64,000 nucleotides of DNA from Halomonas sp. H10-9-1 (GCF_040147005.1 NZ_JAMSHO010000001.1:1-64000), one strand, 5' to 3'; shown: positions 50,609 to 59,873, counted from the first letter of the stretch. Program-made: numbers and translations. The notes: generated by a model from the sequence alone, not told the origin.

Positions 50609-51832
50609 TCACCCTTGACGGCAACCTTCGCGAGAGTTGCCTGTGGCTCGGCTTCCCTGCCGTATGAGTGCCAGATAGGCCCCAAGCGAAACGAGCCCTC
50701 CCAGTGCGATGGCGATGGCCATGGTGCGTGAGGTGCCATCGTGGAACTGGCCGACCAGGGCGCCGCCCAGGGCGGCGATGGTCATCTGCAGGAAGCCGAA
50801 CAGCGACGAGGCCGAGCCGGCACACTGCGGGTTCGGTGCCAGGGCGCCGGCCATGCTCTGCGGCATCACGATCCCGAAGCCGAACAGGAACAGGATGTGC
50901 GGGCCGATAACTGCCCAGGGCTGGTGGACGCCGCCTAAGGCGAGGAGCGCCATGATGGTGCCGGCAAGTGCACACATCAGGGTCGCCAGCATCAGCAGCC
51001 GGTCTCGCCCCAGTCGGTGGCTGTAATGCCCGCTGAACAGGGTGCCCGAGAAGAACCCCACCACGATCAGGATGAAGCCGACCCCGTACTGGAAGGGGGA
51101 GAGCCCCATGTATTCGATCAGCACGAAGGAGGAGCCGGAGAGGAAAGCGAAGAGGCCGGCGAAGCCACTGGCATTGATCAGGGTATAGCCGACGAAGCTA
51201 CGCTGGGTCAGCAGCATGCGGTAGTTGGCCAGGATCACCCTGGGGGCCACCGACTGTCGGCGACCTGGTGGCAGCGGTTCGGGCATCAGCAGCGCCAGAA
51301 TCAGCAGCATGATGGCGGCATAGACCGCCAGCAGCATGAAGACCGACTGCCAGCCGAAGAACAGCAGCAGCCCCGCCCCTACCACCGGCGCAAGCGCCGG
51401 GGCCATTGCCATGGTACTGGCCATGTAGGAAAGCACACGTCCAGCCTCGACCGGGCCGTAGATATCGCGCACTGCGGCGCGCCCCAACACCGGGCCGGCG
51501 GCACCCCCGAAGGCCTGCAGGAAGCGCCCCGCCAGCAGCCATTCGACAGTCGGGGCAAAGGCACACAGCAGGCTGGCCAGCAGGAACAGGGTGAAGCCGG
51601 CGATCATCACCGGGCGCCGCCCGAAGTGGTCGGAGATCGGTCCGCACAGCAGCTGGGCCATGGCGAAGCCTGCCATGTAGAGGCTAAGGGTCAGCTGAAT
51701 CTGGTCGGGCCCGGTATTCAGCGCCTCGGCCATGGCCGGCATGGCCGGCAGGTACATGTCGGTGGCCAGAGGACCCAGGGCGGTCAGTGCGGCCAGGACG
51801 ATGATGGTGGCAGGGGAAGTCAGCCGGAGCAT
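50609..51832 (-). CDS. Bcr/CflA family MFS transporter
   Basis: A 407-residue major facilitator with about 12 membrane segments. Visible family motifs: ALTALGPLATDMYLPAMPAM near 14, CGPISDHFGRRPVMIAGFTL near 62, and LQAFGGAAGPVLGRAAVRDI near 104. Bcr/CflA proteins usually export drugs or small molecules. Position as last gene of the homogentisate operon (99 bp after maiA) suggests efflux or uptake of a pathway compound. ATG 51832 has GGAGGA upstream. Confidence 0.87.
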   Translation of the reverse strand: MLRLTSPATIIVLAALTALGPLATDMYLPAMPAMAEALNTGPDQIQLTLSLYMAGFAMAQLLCGPISDHFGRRPVMIAGFTLFLLASLLCAFAPTVEWLLAGRFLQAFGGAAGPVLGRAAVRDIYGPVEAGRVLSYMASTMAMAPALAPVVGAGLLLFFGWQSVFMLLAVYAAIMLLILALLMPEPLPPGRRQSVAPRVILANYRMLLTQRSFVGYTLINASGFAGLFAFLSGSSFVLIEYMGLSPFQYGVGFILIVVGFFSGTLFSGHYSHRLGRDRLLMLATLMCALAGTIMALLALGGVHQPWAVIGPHILFLFGFGIVMPQSMAGALAPNPQCAGSASSLFGFLQMTIAALGGALVGQFHDGTSRTMAIAIALGGLVSLGAYLALIRQGSRATGNSREGCRQG

Positions 51833-51931
51833 GGGGTCCTCCTTGATCTTGTCGTGTCGTGACGTAAAAGCGGGCACGGTACGGCGTCATGCCGTATGCC
51901 GTGCCCGCTCGGTGGCGCCCGCCAGTGTCTA

Positions 51932-52576
51932 TCAGGGGGCGTCCGGCTGCGCCTCCGGTGCCGCCTGCCGGAAGGCCGGCAGGGCACGACAGTTGGCGAC
52001 GATGCGCTGGATCGTCGGGTAGGCCGATAGATCGCACTCGAAGCGTTCGGCGTTATACACCTGAGGCACCAGACAGATATCCGCCAGAGTCGGTGTATCG
52101 CCGTGACAGAAATCGTCGGTTCCGGCCTCGCTGGTGAGTAGGGACTCCAGCGCCTGGAAGCCCTCGGCGATCCAGTGGCGGTACCAGGCGAGCTTGGTCT
52201 CGTCATCCGCCCCGAGCTCGCCTACCAGGTGCTTGAGCACCCGGAGGTTGTTGAGCGGGTGGATCTCACAGGCTACGACCTGGGCCAGGGCACGAACCCG
52301 GGCACGCTCGGTGACGTCCGCCGGGAGCAACGGGGGGTCCGGGTAGCGCTCATCGATGTATTCGCAGATGGCCAGCGACTGGGTCAGGGTGACGCCTGCA
52401 TCCGTGACCAGTGAGGGCACCATGCCCTGGGGGTTGCGCCCCAGGTTGGCGGCTTCCCGCTGCTCACCCTTGACCAGGTTGACAGGTGACTGGTCGTAGT
52501 CGATCCCCTTGAGGTTCAGCGCGATCCGCACCCGGTAGGCGGCCGACGAGCGGAAGTAGCCGTAGAGCGTGGTCAT
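51932..52576 (-). CDS. maiA: Maleylacetoacetate isomerase
   Basis: Zeta-class glutathione-S-transferase-like enzyme that isomerises maleylacetoacetate to fumarylacetoacetate. The 214-residue product has the signature YFRSSAAYRVRIALNLKGID near 7, VPSLVTDAGVTLTQSLAICE near 53 and PTLADICLVPQVYNAERF near 161. It lies 18 bp after fahA in the homogentisate operon, giving the complete pathway. Confidence 0.96.
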   Translation of the reverse strand: MTTLYGYFRSSAAYRVRIALNLKGIDYDQSPVNLVKGEQREAANLGRNPQGMVPSLVTDAGVTLTQSLAICEYIDERYPDPPLLPADVTERARVRALAQVVACEIHPLNNLRVLKHLVGELGADDETKLAWYRHWIAEGFQALESLLTSEAGTDDFCHGDTPTLADICLVPQVYNAERFECDLSAYPTIQRIVANCRALPAFRQAAPEAQPDAP

Positions 52577-52594
52577 TATCGCATCTCCGCTGGC

Positions 52595-53614
52595 TTACCT
52601 GGATTCGTACTTGACGACCTGCTGGTCGATGGCGCCGAAGATGCTCTTGCCTTCACGGTCGAACATCTCGATGCGAACCCGGTCACCGAAACGCATGAAG
52701 GGGGTCTTGCTGTCACCGTGGAGGATCTTCTCCACCATGCGCACCTCGGCCAGGCAGCTGTAGCCCACGCCGCCATCTGCCACCGGCTTTCCGGGGCCGC
52801 CATCGGGGTCCGGGTTGGAGACGGTGCCGGAGCCGACGATGGCGCCGGCGCCCAGATAGCGGGTGCGAGCCGCGTGGGCCACCAGCTGCGGGAAGCTGAA
52901 GATCATGTCGGGACCGGCCTCGGGCTCCCCGAACTTCTCGCCGTTGAGGTGAACGGTCAGCGGCAGGTGCACCTTGCCCTCCTGCCAGGCATCACCCAGC
53001 TCGTCCGGGGTGACGGCGATGGGCGAGAAGGCGGAGGCGGGCTTGGCCTGGAAGAAGCCGAAGCCCTTGGCGAGCTCGCCGGGAATCAGGCCGCGCAGGC
53101 TGACGTCGTTGACCAGCATCACCAGCTTGATGTGCTTGGCGGCCTGTTCGGGGGTGACGGCCATGGGCACATCGTCGGTGACCACGGCGATCTCGCCCTC
53201 GAAGTCGATGCCGTGCTCCTCGCTGATCGCCTCGATGTCCTCGGTCGGCGCCAGAAACTTGTCGCCGCCGCCCTGGTACATCAGCGGGTCGTGCCAGAAG
53301 GTCTCGGGCATCTCGGCGTTGCGCGCCTGGCGGACCAGCTGGACGTGGTTGAGGTAGGCAGAGCCGTCGGCCCAGTGGTAGGTGCGTGGCAGGGGAGAGT
53401 GCAGGGCACTCTGGTCGAGGTCGAAGGCCCGCTCGGCCTTGCCGTCATTGAGCTCAGCGTAGCGGGCCTCGAGCTTGGGGCTAACGGCGTCCCAGGCCTC
53501 GATCGCCTGCTGGAGCGTCGGGGCGATGTCGGCGGCACTTACCGCACGGGAGAGGTCACGAGAGACGAGGATCAGTTCGCCGTCGCGGCCTTTCTTCAAG
53601 GTTGCCAGTTTCAT
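52595..53614 (-). CDS. fahA: Fumarylacetoacetate hydrolase family protein
   Basis: Splits fumarylacetoacetate into fumarate and acetoacetate, the last step of the homogentisate pathway. The 339-residue product has the FAH fold blocks NHVQLVRQARNAEMP near 89, metal-binding Glu residues in DFEGEIAVVTDDVPM near 137 and the catalytic-domain VGSGTVSNPDPDGGPGKPVA near 262. It is shorter than the about 430-residue FahA of Pseudomonas and mammals and belongs to the compact bacterial form. Function is inferred from its place between hmgA and maiA. Confidence 0.9.
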   Translation of the reverse strand: MKLATLKKGRDGELILVSRDLSRAVSAADIAPTLQQAIEAWDAVSPKLEARYAELNDGKAERAFDLDQSALHSPLPRTYHWADGSAYLNHVQLVRQARNAEMPETFWHDPLMYQGGGDKFLAPTEDIEAISEEHGIDFEGEIAVVTDDVPMAVTPEQAAKHIKLVMLVNDVSLRGLIPGELAKGFGFFQAKPASAFSPIAVTPDELGDAWQEGKVHLPLTVHLNGEKFGEPEAGPDMIFSFPQLVAHAARTRYLGAGAIVGSGTVSNPDPDGGPGKPVADGGVGYSCLAEVRMVEKILHGDSKTPFMRFGDRVRIEMFDREGKSIFGAIDQQVVKYESR

Positions 53615-53677
53615 TCGAATTCGGTCCTTTCGTCAGGGGCGGAGCCCGAAGGCCCCGCGTTGGTGCATCGGTCCGGC

Positions 53678-54985
53678 TCAGCGCTGATTTGGGGTGAAGT
53701 TGGAGCGCAGGGTCGACCAGACATCCACATAGTCGCGTTGGCGATACTCGGTGGCGAGAGCGGCCTCGGTGGGGTGATAGACATAGCGGCTCTCGAACAT
53801 GAAGGCCAGGGTATCACCCAGATGTTGCGGCTTCAGTTCGGCGTTGGAGGCCTTGTCGAAGGTCTCGGCATCGGGGCCATGGGGCGACATGCAGTTGTGC
53901 AGGCTGGCGCCACCCGGCAGGAAGCCTTCGGCCTTGGCGTCGTACTCGCCGTGGATCAGGCCCATGAACTCGCTCATCAGGTTGCGGTGGAACCAGGGCG
54001 GGCGGAAGGTGTTCTCGGCCACCATCCAGCGCGGCGGGAAGATGACGAAGTCCAGGTTGGCCATTCCCGGGGTATCCGAGGCCGAGGTCAGCACGGTGAA
54101 GATCGACGGGTCGGGGTGGTCGAAGCTGACCGTGTTGATGGTGTTGAAGTTGGCCAGGTCATACTTGTAAGGCGCGTAGTTGCCGTGCCAGGCGACCACA
54201 TCCAGCGGCGAGTGGTTCAGGCGCGTCTCCCAGAAGCGGCCGGAGAACTTGGCGACCAGCGAGAAGTCACCCTCGAGGTCCTCATAGGCGGCCACGGGGC
54301 TGAGGAAGTCACGCGGATTGGCCAGGCCATTGGCGCCGATGGGCCCCAGGCCAGGCAGCTCGAGCGGGCTGCCGTAGTTCTCGCAGATATAGCCGCGTGC
54401 GGCATCGACACCCTTACCCTTGCGCACCTGGAACTTGATACCGCGGGGGATCACGGCGATTTCGCCACCTTCGACGTCGATCTCACCGAACTCGGTACGC
54501 AGATGCAGCGCGCCAAGCTGGGGTACGATGAGTATCTCGCCATCCGCTGAGTAGAAGAAGCGATCGGTCATGTCCTCGTTGAAGGCATAGACATGCACCC
54601 CGACACCGGTCTGGGCACCGGCATCGCCGTTGACGGCGATGGTCAGCAGGCCATCGATGAAGTCGTTGGGCTCGGAGGGCAGCGGGGCCGGATCCCAGCG
54701 CATCTGGTTGGGGTCGGCGGCAGGCTTGTCCAGCGGCGAGGTATGGACCTGACGGTTCTCCAGCGGCTGGTAGGCGCTCTGCACCACCGAGGGGCGGATG
54801 CGGTAGAGCCAGCTCCTCAGGTTCTGGTGCCGGGGCGCCGTGAAGGCCGAGCCGGTCAGCTGCTCGGCATAGAGCCCATAGGGGCACTTCTGCGGCGAGT
54901 TCTGGCCTTCGGGCAGCGCCCCCGGCAGGGCCTCGGTGGAGAAGTGGTTGCGAAAACCGTTCTGATAGCTCAGTTGTTCAGCCAT
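53678..54985 (-). CDS. hmgA: Homogentisate 1,2-dioxygenase
   Basis: Non-heme iron enzyme that opens the ring of homogentisate to maleylacetoacetate. The 435-residue product starts with the family N-terminus [20 protein letters not shown] and has the iron-ligand region [20 protein letters not shown] near 328 (His and Glu) and [16 protein letters not shown] near 362 (His). Length and motifs are complete. It follows the DUF2783-like gene by 44 bp in the operon. Confidence 0.98.
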   Translation of the reverse strand: MAEQLSYQNGFRNHFSTEALPGALPEGQNSPQKCPYGLYAEQLTGSAFTAPRHQNLRSWLYRIRPSVVQSAYQPLENRQVHTSPLDKPAADPNQMRWDPAPLPSEPNDFIDGLLTIAVNGDAGAQTGVGVHVYAFNEDMTDRFFYSADGEILIVPQLGALHLRTEFGEIDVEGGEIAVIPRGIKFQVRKGKGVDAARGYICENYGSPLELPGLGPIGANGLANPRDFLSPVAAYEDLEGDFSLVAKFSGRFWETRLNHSPLDVVAWHGNYAPYKYDLANFNTINTVSFDHPDPSIFTVLTSASDTPGMANLDFVIFPPRWMVAENTFRPPWFHRNLMSEFMGLIHGEYDAKAEGFLPGGASLHNCMSPHGPDAETFDKASNAELKPQHLGDTLAFMFESRYVYHPTEAALATEYRQRDYVDVWSTLRSNFTPNQR

Positions 54986-55029
54986 TGCTGTGTCCTCTTC
55001 GGTGCCTTTCGTTGTTTTGACGTGACCCG

Positions 55030-55236
55030 TTATCGCGTTTTCTCGGCGTCGCGGGTGGCAAGGGTCAGGGCTTCTTCCAGGACCTGCTGCTCACCGATGT
55101 GGTTGGCCAGCAGGAGGATGAGTCGCGCGTTGATCTGTTCGCTTTCTGCCTCGCTGCGCTCCCGATGGGCATCGGTCAGGGCTGCGTAGAAGGCATCCGG
55201 ATCGGTGAAGTTCGGGTTCAGCTCAAGCCGTGACAT
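55030..55236 (-). CDS. DUF2783-like small partner protein, copy 2
   Basis: A 68-residue protein starting [20 protein letters not shown] with [19 protein letters not shown] near 40, a DUF2783-type sequence. Its start overlaps the preceding monooxygenase gene by 14 bp, indicating translational coupling and probable physical partnership, as in copy 1. The role is inferred by analogy with MhaB. Confidence 0.82.
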   Translation of the reverse strand: MSRLELNPNFTDPDAFYAALTDAHRERSEAESEQINARLILLLANHIGEQQVLEEALTLATRDAEKTR

Positions 55237-56935
55237 GGGGGGAGGCCTCCTCTACAAGATGCTTTCCCAGAGCGCGATCGATGGCGGTTTCGACAGCACT
55301 GCGCTGGAACTCCGCCCATCTCGCCGTGATGTGCTGGTCGGGGCGGACCAGATAGGCAGCCCCCGGCCCCAGGCCATAGCGCTCGACGACCAGGCCATCG
55401 GCATCCTCCATCAGGGTGGTTCGCGGCAGGCCGCTCAGTGCCCGGGAAGCCGGCCCCAGGACTAATAGGTCCAGATATGGCTGCGACTCGAGTAGGGTCT
55501 CGAGTTCCGGTGCCAGCGCTTCGGCCTGGCTGGTCGCGAGTCGGGCGTCCAGCAGCAGCACGAAACGGTTACCGAGCTGGTTGAGCAACCAGGCGTTCTC
55601 GCCGCAGAGCCGGATCGGCGCATCCTTGGCCGGGCTGCCGGGCCGCAATTCTTTCGGGAAGCTGTGATCGTCGTCCCCATTGAGCGGCGAGTCCTCATAA
55701 CGGCAGGGCATCGACAGACGGCCGCTGTTGACCAGGCTGCGGGCGAAGGGGTATTGCTCGGCCAGTTCCAGGGTAGTGTCGCGGAACAGCCGGCTGACGC
55801 GGCTCTTGGGCGTGATGAAGTCGGTGGCGCGTGTCGAGTTGAGGATGTTCTCCGTTGCCCCGTGCTGGCGCTCTGTGTTGTAGGTCTCTAGCAGGGCGTC
55901 TGGCGCCTCGCCCTTGAGAACGCGCGCCAGTTTCCAGGCCAGGTTGTCGATGCCCTGGGCGCCGCCGTTGGCGCCGCGTGCGCCGAAGGGGGAGACCTGA
56001 TGGGCGGCGTCGCCCATGAAGAACACCCGGTGATGGATGAAGTTGTCCATCTTGCGGCAGCGGAAGGTGTAGACGCTGGCCCACTCCAGTTCGAACTCGA
56101 CCTCTTCGCCGAGCATCTGCTGCACGCGGGGGCGAATGTTCTCTTCCTTTTTCTCCTCTTCCGGATCTGCATCCCAGCCAAGCTGGAAGTCGATGCGCCA
56201 GACGTTGTCCGGCTGCTTGTGCAGCAGCACCGACTGGTTGGGATGGAAGGGCGGGTCGAACCAGAACCAGCGCTCGGTGGGGAAGTCGGCCTTCATGATC
56301 ACATCGGCGATCAGGAAGCGGTCCTGGAAGATCTGCCCCTTGCTCTCCAGGCCGAGCATGTCACGGATCTTGCTGTTGGCGCCGTCGGCGACCAACAGGT
56401 AGTCGCAGGTGAGGCGGTACTCACCATCCTGGGTAGAGACCGTGATCGCCGTATGTTCGGGCTTGGCATCGACCTCGGTGACCTTGTGCAGCCAGCGCAG
56501 GTCGATGTGCTCCTTCAGATCTTCGGCCCGATCGACCAGGTACTCCTCGAGGTAGTACTGCTGAAGGTTGATGAAGGCCGGTACGCGGTGTCCCTCCTCC
56601 GGCAGCAGGTTGAAGTCGTAGACCTCGCGCTCCTGGAAGAACACCCGGCCGTGCTGCCAGGTCACGCCCTTGTCGAGCATGGGCTGGGCACAGCCGAGTC
56701 GATCCATTATCTCAAGGGTGCGCTTGGCAAAGCAGATCGCTCGTGAGCCGACGCTGACGGTATTGTTGTCGTCCAGCAGTACGCTGTCGATGCCCTGTTG
56801 AGCCAGGTCGATTGCGGCGGTCAGGCCGGAGGGACCGGCACCGACGATCACCACGGGGCAGTGTCGGGTCGATGACTGGTCGAGCTCCGTCGGGCGTCGA
56901 TAGGGATAGACAGGATTCTTGTAAGTGGTTGGCAT
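55223..56935 (-). CDS. FAD-dependent aromatic monooxygenase (MhpA/MhaA-like), copy 2
   Basis: A 570-residue class A flavoprotein hydroxylase with PVVIVGAGPSGLTAAIDLAQ near 27, LLVADGANSKIRDMLG near 179, VFFMGDAAHQVSPFGARGAN near 310 and the C-terminal YLVRPDQHITARW. It is related to copy 1 but clearly diverged (for example GDAAHQVSPFGARG against GDSAHLVPIFGVRG). As part of the hmgA-fahA-maiA operon it probably makes homogentisate from a meta-hydroxylated aromatic acid such as 3-hydroxyphenylacetate. ATG 56935 has GGGAG six bases upstream. Confidence 0.87.
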   Translation of the reverse strand: MPTTYKNPVYPYRRPTELDQSSTRHCPVVIVGAGPSGLTAAIDLAQQGIDSVLLDDNNTVSVGSRAICFAKRTLEIMDRLGCAQPMLDKGVTWQHGRVFFQEREVYDFNLLPEEGHRVPAFINLQQYYLEEYLVDRAEDLKEHIDLRWLHKVTEVDAKPEHTAITVSTQDGEYRLTCDYLLVADGANSKIRDMLGLESKGQIFQDRFLIADVIMKADFPTERWFWFDPPFHPNQSVLLHKQPDNVWRIDFQLGWDADPEEEKKEENIRPRVQQMLGEEVEFELEWASVYTFRCRKMDNFIHHRVFFMGDAAHQVSPFGARGANGGAQGIDNLAWKLARVLKGEAPDALLETYNTERQHGATENILNSTRATDFITPKSRVSRLFRDTTLELAEQYPFARSLVNSGRLSMPCRYEDSPLNGDDDHSFPKELRPGSPAKDAPIRLCGENAWLLNQLGNRFVLLLDARLATSQAEALAPELETLLESQPYLDLLVLGPASRALSGLPRTTLMEDADGLVVERYGLGPGAAYLVRPDQHITARWAEFQRSAVETAIDRALGKHLVEEASPHVTA

Positions 56936-56989
56936 GGCGTGCTCCCGAAAGGCCGCCGATGCCTTGGCATCGGCGGTTGCCCTGATCCG

Positions 56990-57958
56990 TTACTGCTTCT
57001 CTACCGCTTCCTGCAGCGAGTGCCACATCTCGGTATCGCGCTCGGCGGTCCAGATGCGCGGATCCGGATATTCGCCACCCGCCTCATCAAAGCAGCGAGT
57101 GATATCGAAGGGCAGGCAGTGATCGAAGATCACCCAATGGCCGTACTTGGGCTTGAGCTTGGCGTAGGTCTCGGAGTAACACTCGGAGAGTGACTTGCCG
57201 GCGGCCTTGCCTGCCTTGACGCTCTCGTACATGTCGGCGAGGAAGTCGCGGGTGCCCTGGATCGCCTCCTGGCACTGCTCGGGTGTCTGCAGCGCCTCGC
57301 CGCGTCCCGGCACCAGCTTCTCGGGCTGCATGGCCTGCAGGCGGTCCAGGGTGGCAGGCCAGTATTCGTGATAGGCGTCGCCGGTGTAGGGCGTGGCACC
57401 GAACTCGACCAGGTCGCCGGAGAACATCACCTTCTCCTCGGGCAGCCAGACGATGGTGTCCCCCTTGGTGTGGCCGCGGCCCAGGTGGATGATGCGCACC
57501 TCGCGCTTGCCCATGTAGACCGTCAGCTCTTCCTGGAAGACGATGTTCGGCCAGGTCAGGCCGGGCACGGAGTCGACACCCTTGAACAGGCGCGGGAAGC
57601 GGCCGACCTCGGACTCATAGTCCTGCTGTCCGCGCTCGACGATCAGGTCGTAGGTGTGCTGGCTGGCGTAAATGTTCTCGGCCTCGTAGGCGGAGGCCCC
57701 CAGCACCCGCACGGCATGGTAGTGGGTCAGCACCACGTGCTTGATCGGCTTGTCGGTGATCTCACGGATACGGCGGATCACGTCCTGAGCCATGATCGGC
57801 GTGGCCTGGGTGTCGATGACCATCACACTGTCATCGCCGATCACCACGCCTGTGTTGGGGTCGCCCTCGGCGGTGTAGGCGTAGAGGCCTTCGGCCAGCT
57901 TGTCGAAGCTGATCTCTTTCTCTTCCGTGTCGGCGTGGGATGCGAACTTCTTGCTCAT
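56990..57958 (-). CDS. MBL-fold protein with altered second metal site
   Basis: A 322-residue metallo-beta-lactamase-fold protein, first gene of the homogentisate operon. The usual HxHxDH motif reads HYHAVR at residues 79-84, so the Asp and third His are Val and Arg; the later PGHG motif reads VPGRG near 216. His 79, His 81, His 163 (GHTKGD) and Asp 182 (SGDLVE) are kept. One metal site thus looks intact and the other lost. The activity is unknown; a lactone, ester or thioester of an aromatic acid is a possible substrate. ATG 57958 follows GGAGGA. Confidence 0.82.
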   Translation of the reverse strand: MSKKFASHADTEEKEISFDKLAEGLYAYTAEGDPNTGVVIGDDSVMVIDTQATPIMAQDVIRRIREITDKPIKHVVLTHYHAVRVLGASAYEAENIYASQHTYDLIVERGQQDYESEVGRFPRLFKGVDSVPGLTWPNIVFQEELTVYMGKREVRIIHLGRGHTKGDTIVWLPEEKVMFSGDLVEFGATPYTGDAYHEYWPATLDRLQAMQPEKLVPGRGEALQTPEQCQEAIQGTRDFLADMYESVKAGKAAGKSLSECYSETYAKLKPKYGHWVIFDHCLPFDITRCFDEAGGEYPDPRIWTAERDTEMWHSLQEAVEKQ

Positions 57959-58008
57959 GCTTCCTCCGGTGTCGTCGGGTCGCGCTTGGCGTCTTGTGAA
58001 TCGGCAGC

Positions 58009-58028
58009 ATAGTTACTACTGAAACTAT
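58009..58028. promoter_or_regulatory. Inverted repeat ATAGTT-N8-AACTAT
   Basis: Perfect 6-bp arms 51 bp before the start of the MBL-fold gene on the minus strand; candidate operator for the homogentisate operon. Confidence 0.45.
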
Positions 58029-58115
58029 ATGTCCAGCATTGGCTGAGAAACAACTGGGGAGTTTGCCAGTCGGAGGCTTAAAAAATTGACTGAAATCAGT
58101 ATATTTCGGCGTTGA

Positions 58116-58133
58116 TTAAACTTAAGTCTAATG
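58116..58133. promoter_or_regulatory. 18-bp near-palindrome with ACTTAAGT core
   Basis: ATTAAACTTAAGTCTAAT is palindromic at 16 of 18 positions. The ACTTAAGT core recurs at 61843-61850 upstream of dctP copy 2, so both TRAP promoters may share a regulator, probably the MarR protein encoded between them. Confidence 0.55.
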
Positions 58134-58248
58134 GTGTATGCCGCCAATTTAGTTGCGATAGATACTTTATGCCGGCATGGTGTCCGCCATGGAAAGCGCC
58201 ATCTGTCGCTTCTCCGCGACCCCCTTGATGAATCAGGAGCACGAAAAA

Positions 58249-59304
58249 ATGTATAAATCCGCTCGCTTGATACTGGGTGCCGCCGGTGTCGCCACTCTCG
58301 CCATGTCGACTCCCGTCTTGGCCCAGACCACCCTCACGGTTAGCACCTGGGGGGGACCCAATCACGGCATCAATACCATCGTCTGGCCAACCTGGAAGGC
58401 CTGGATCGAGGAGGCCACCGAGGGGCGCGTGACCCTTGAGGTGGTGCATGACATGGGGCCCCCCGACTCACAGATGGAGATCGTTGCCGATGGCATAGGC
58501 GATGCCACCTGGGTCTTCCATGGCTTCAACCCGGGGCGCTTCGAGCTGACCAAGCTTCCGGAATTCCCCACCTTCGAGGACTTCTCCTCAGAGGATGCCT
58601 CAGCCGCCTATTGGCGAGCCCATCAGGAGTTCCTGGCCGAGGCTGGTGAGCACCGCGGTGTCGATGTCGTGGCTGTCGGGGTGCATGGCCCCGGGCAGAT
58701 CTTTACCGGGGAAATGGTCGAGAGCCTCGACGCCCTGGAGGGCAAGCGTATTCGCGTCGGAGGTGGCGTGATGGGTGACCTCGCCCAGGCGCTAGACCTG
58801 ACCGGCGTGGCGCTGCCCCCTACCGGCGTGTACGAGGCGGCCTCCCAAGGGGTTATCGATGGCGCCATGCTGACCGAGGAGGGGCTGCGCAGCTTCCGGG
58901 TAGCTGAGGTGCTGCCGCATACCCTGACCGTGGATGGTGGCTTCTATCGTGGCAGCTTCTCCATTGCCATGAACCCGATGTTCTGGGAGCGGGTATCTCC
59001 CGAAGATCGTGAGGCGATCCTGGAGGTATCCGGCGAACCCTTGTCGCGGCTTTTCGGGCACATGATGGATGAAGTGGATGCCCGCGGCGTGGCATTCGCC
59101 CAAGAGCAGGGCAATACCTTCACAGAGGTTCCCGAATCTGATGTCGAGAGCCTCCGTGAGATCAGTGACCAGATGGTCGCGGACTGGGCAGCTTCCATGG
59201 AGGAGCGCGGAGTGGATGGCATGGCTGCCATCGAATTCTTCCGTGACCAGCTGGAAGTGGCTGCTGAAGAAGAGAGTATCGCGGATCAGGTCGTGAGCGA
59301 GTAA
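58249..59304 (+). CDS. dctP: TRAP transporter substrate-binding protein DctP, copy 1
   Basis: Periplasmic binding protein of 351 residues with a signal peptide (SARLILGAAGVATLAMSTPV, cleavage after VLAQ or near it). It has the DctP fold with the carboxylate-binding Arg region GKRIRVGGGVMGDLAQALDL near 165 and GVYEAASQGVIDGAMLTEEG near 191. The neighbouring catabolic genes suggest an aromatic or other organic acid ligand. AGGAG lies nine bases before ATG 58249. Copy 2 at 62066 is similar but diverged throughout. Confidence 0.92.
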   Translation: MYKSARLILGAAGVATLAMSTPVLAQTTLTVSTWGGPNHGINTIVWPTWKAWIEEATEGRVTLEVVHDMGPPDSQMEIVADGIGDATWVFHGFNPGRFELTKLPEFPTFEDFSSEDASAAYWRAHQEFLAEAGEHRGVDVVAVGVHGPGQIFTGEMVESLDALEGKRIRVGGGVMGDLAQALDLTGVALPPTGVYEAASQGVIDGAMLTEEGLRSFRVAEVLPHTLTVDGGFYRGSFSIAMNPMFWERVSPEDREAILEVSGEPLSRLFGHMMDEVDARGVAFAQEQGNTFTEVPESDVESLREISDQMVADWAASMEERGVDGMAAIEFFRDQLEVAAEEESIADQVVSE

Positions 59305-59330
59305 TACGCTAGCCAAGGCGAGAAATCACC

Positions 59331-59873
59331 ATGACAAACTCAGTATCACAATGGTCGCGCGTTGGCCGTGTACTGCAGTTGATGCTGGAGGGGGTGGCGG
59401 GCGCCACGCTCTTCGGCATGATGCTGCTGACCACGGTGGATGTGGGCGGCCGCTACTTCTTCAACTCGCCGATCCTTGGTGCTGTCGAGCTGACGCAGCT
59501 GATGCTGGCGGCGCTGGTGTTCCTGTCGCTGCCGGTAGTGTGCTGGCGGCAGGAGCATGTCAGCGTGGACCTGCTGGATGCCATCTTTCCCTCTCGGTTC
59601 ATCTGGGTGCGGGAAGTGCTGGTGAACCTGGTAGTGACGGCAGCGCTCTGGGTGATGTCCCTGCGCGTGTGGGCCCTGGCCGAACGGGCCTTTTCGTGGG
59701 GTGATGTCACCGAGTTTCTGCGCATTCCCTACGGCTACCTGATCGGGCTGATCTCGATCATGCTGGCCCTGTCGGCGCTGCTGACCCTGGCGCGGGCGGT
59801 GCTGTATCTGCTGGAAGGGTTCAAGGTGGTCAAGCGAGGCGGCCCGCTGAGCCCAGGAGGGAACCATGACTGA
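59331..59873 (+). CDS. dctQ: TRAP transporter small permease DctQ, copy 1
   Basis: Four-helix membrane subunit of 180 residues, with VDVGGRYFFNSPILGAVELT near 37 and WRQEHVSVDLLDAIFPSRFI near 72, typical of DctQ. From residue 14 (VLQLMLEGVAG) to its end it is identical to copy 2 at 63263; only the N-terminal 13 or so residues differ. It overlaps dctM by 8 bp. Confidence 0.92.
   Translation: MTNSVSQWSRVGRVLQLMLEGVAGATLFGMMLLTTVDVGGRYFFNSPILGAVELTQLMLAALVFLSLPVVCWRQEHVSVDLLDAIFPSRFIWVREVLVNLVVTAALWVMSLRVWALAERAFSWGDVTEFLRIPYGYLIGLISIMLALSALLTLARAVLYLLEGFKVVKRGGPLSPGGNHD

Larger units (their letters stand above)
57959..58248. promoter_or_regulatory. Divergent control region of the homogentisate operon and first TRAP operon
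   Basis: This 290-bp AT-rich spacer separates the minus-strand operon from dctP copy 1. It holds three inverted repeats: ATAGTT-N8-AACTAT (58009-58028), ACTGA-AA-TCAGT (58090-58101) and a near-perfect 18-mer ATTAAACTTAAGTCTAAT (58116-58133). The nearby MarR gene is the likely source of a binding protein. No gene is seen in it. Confidence 0.65.
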
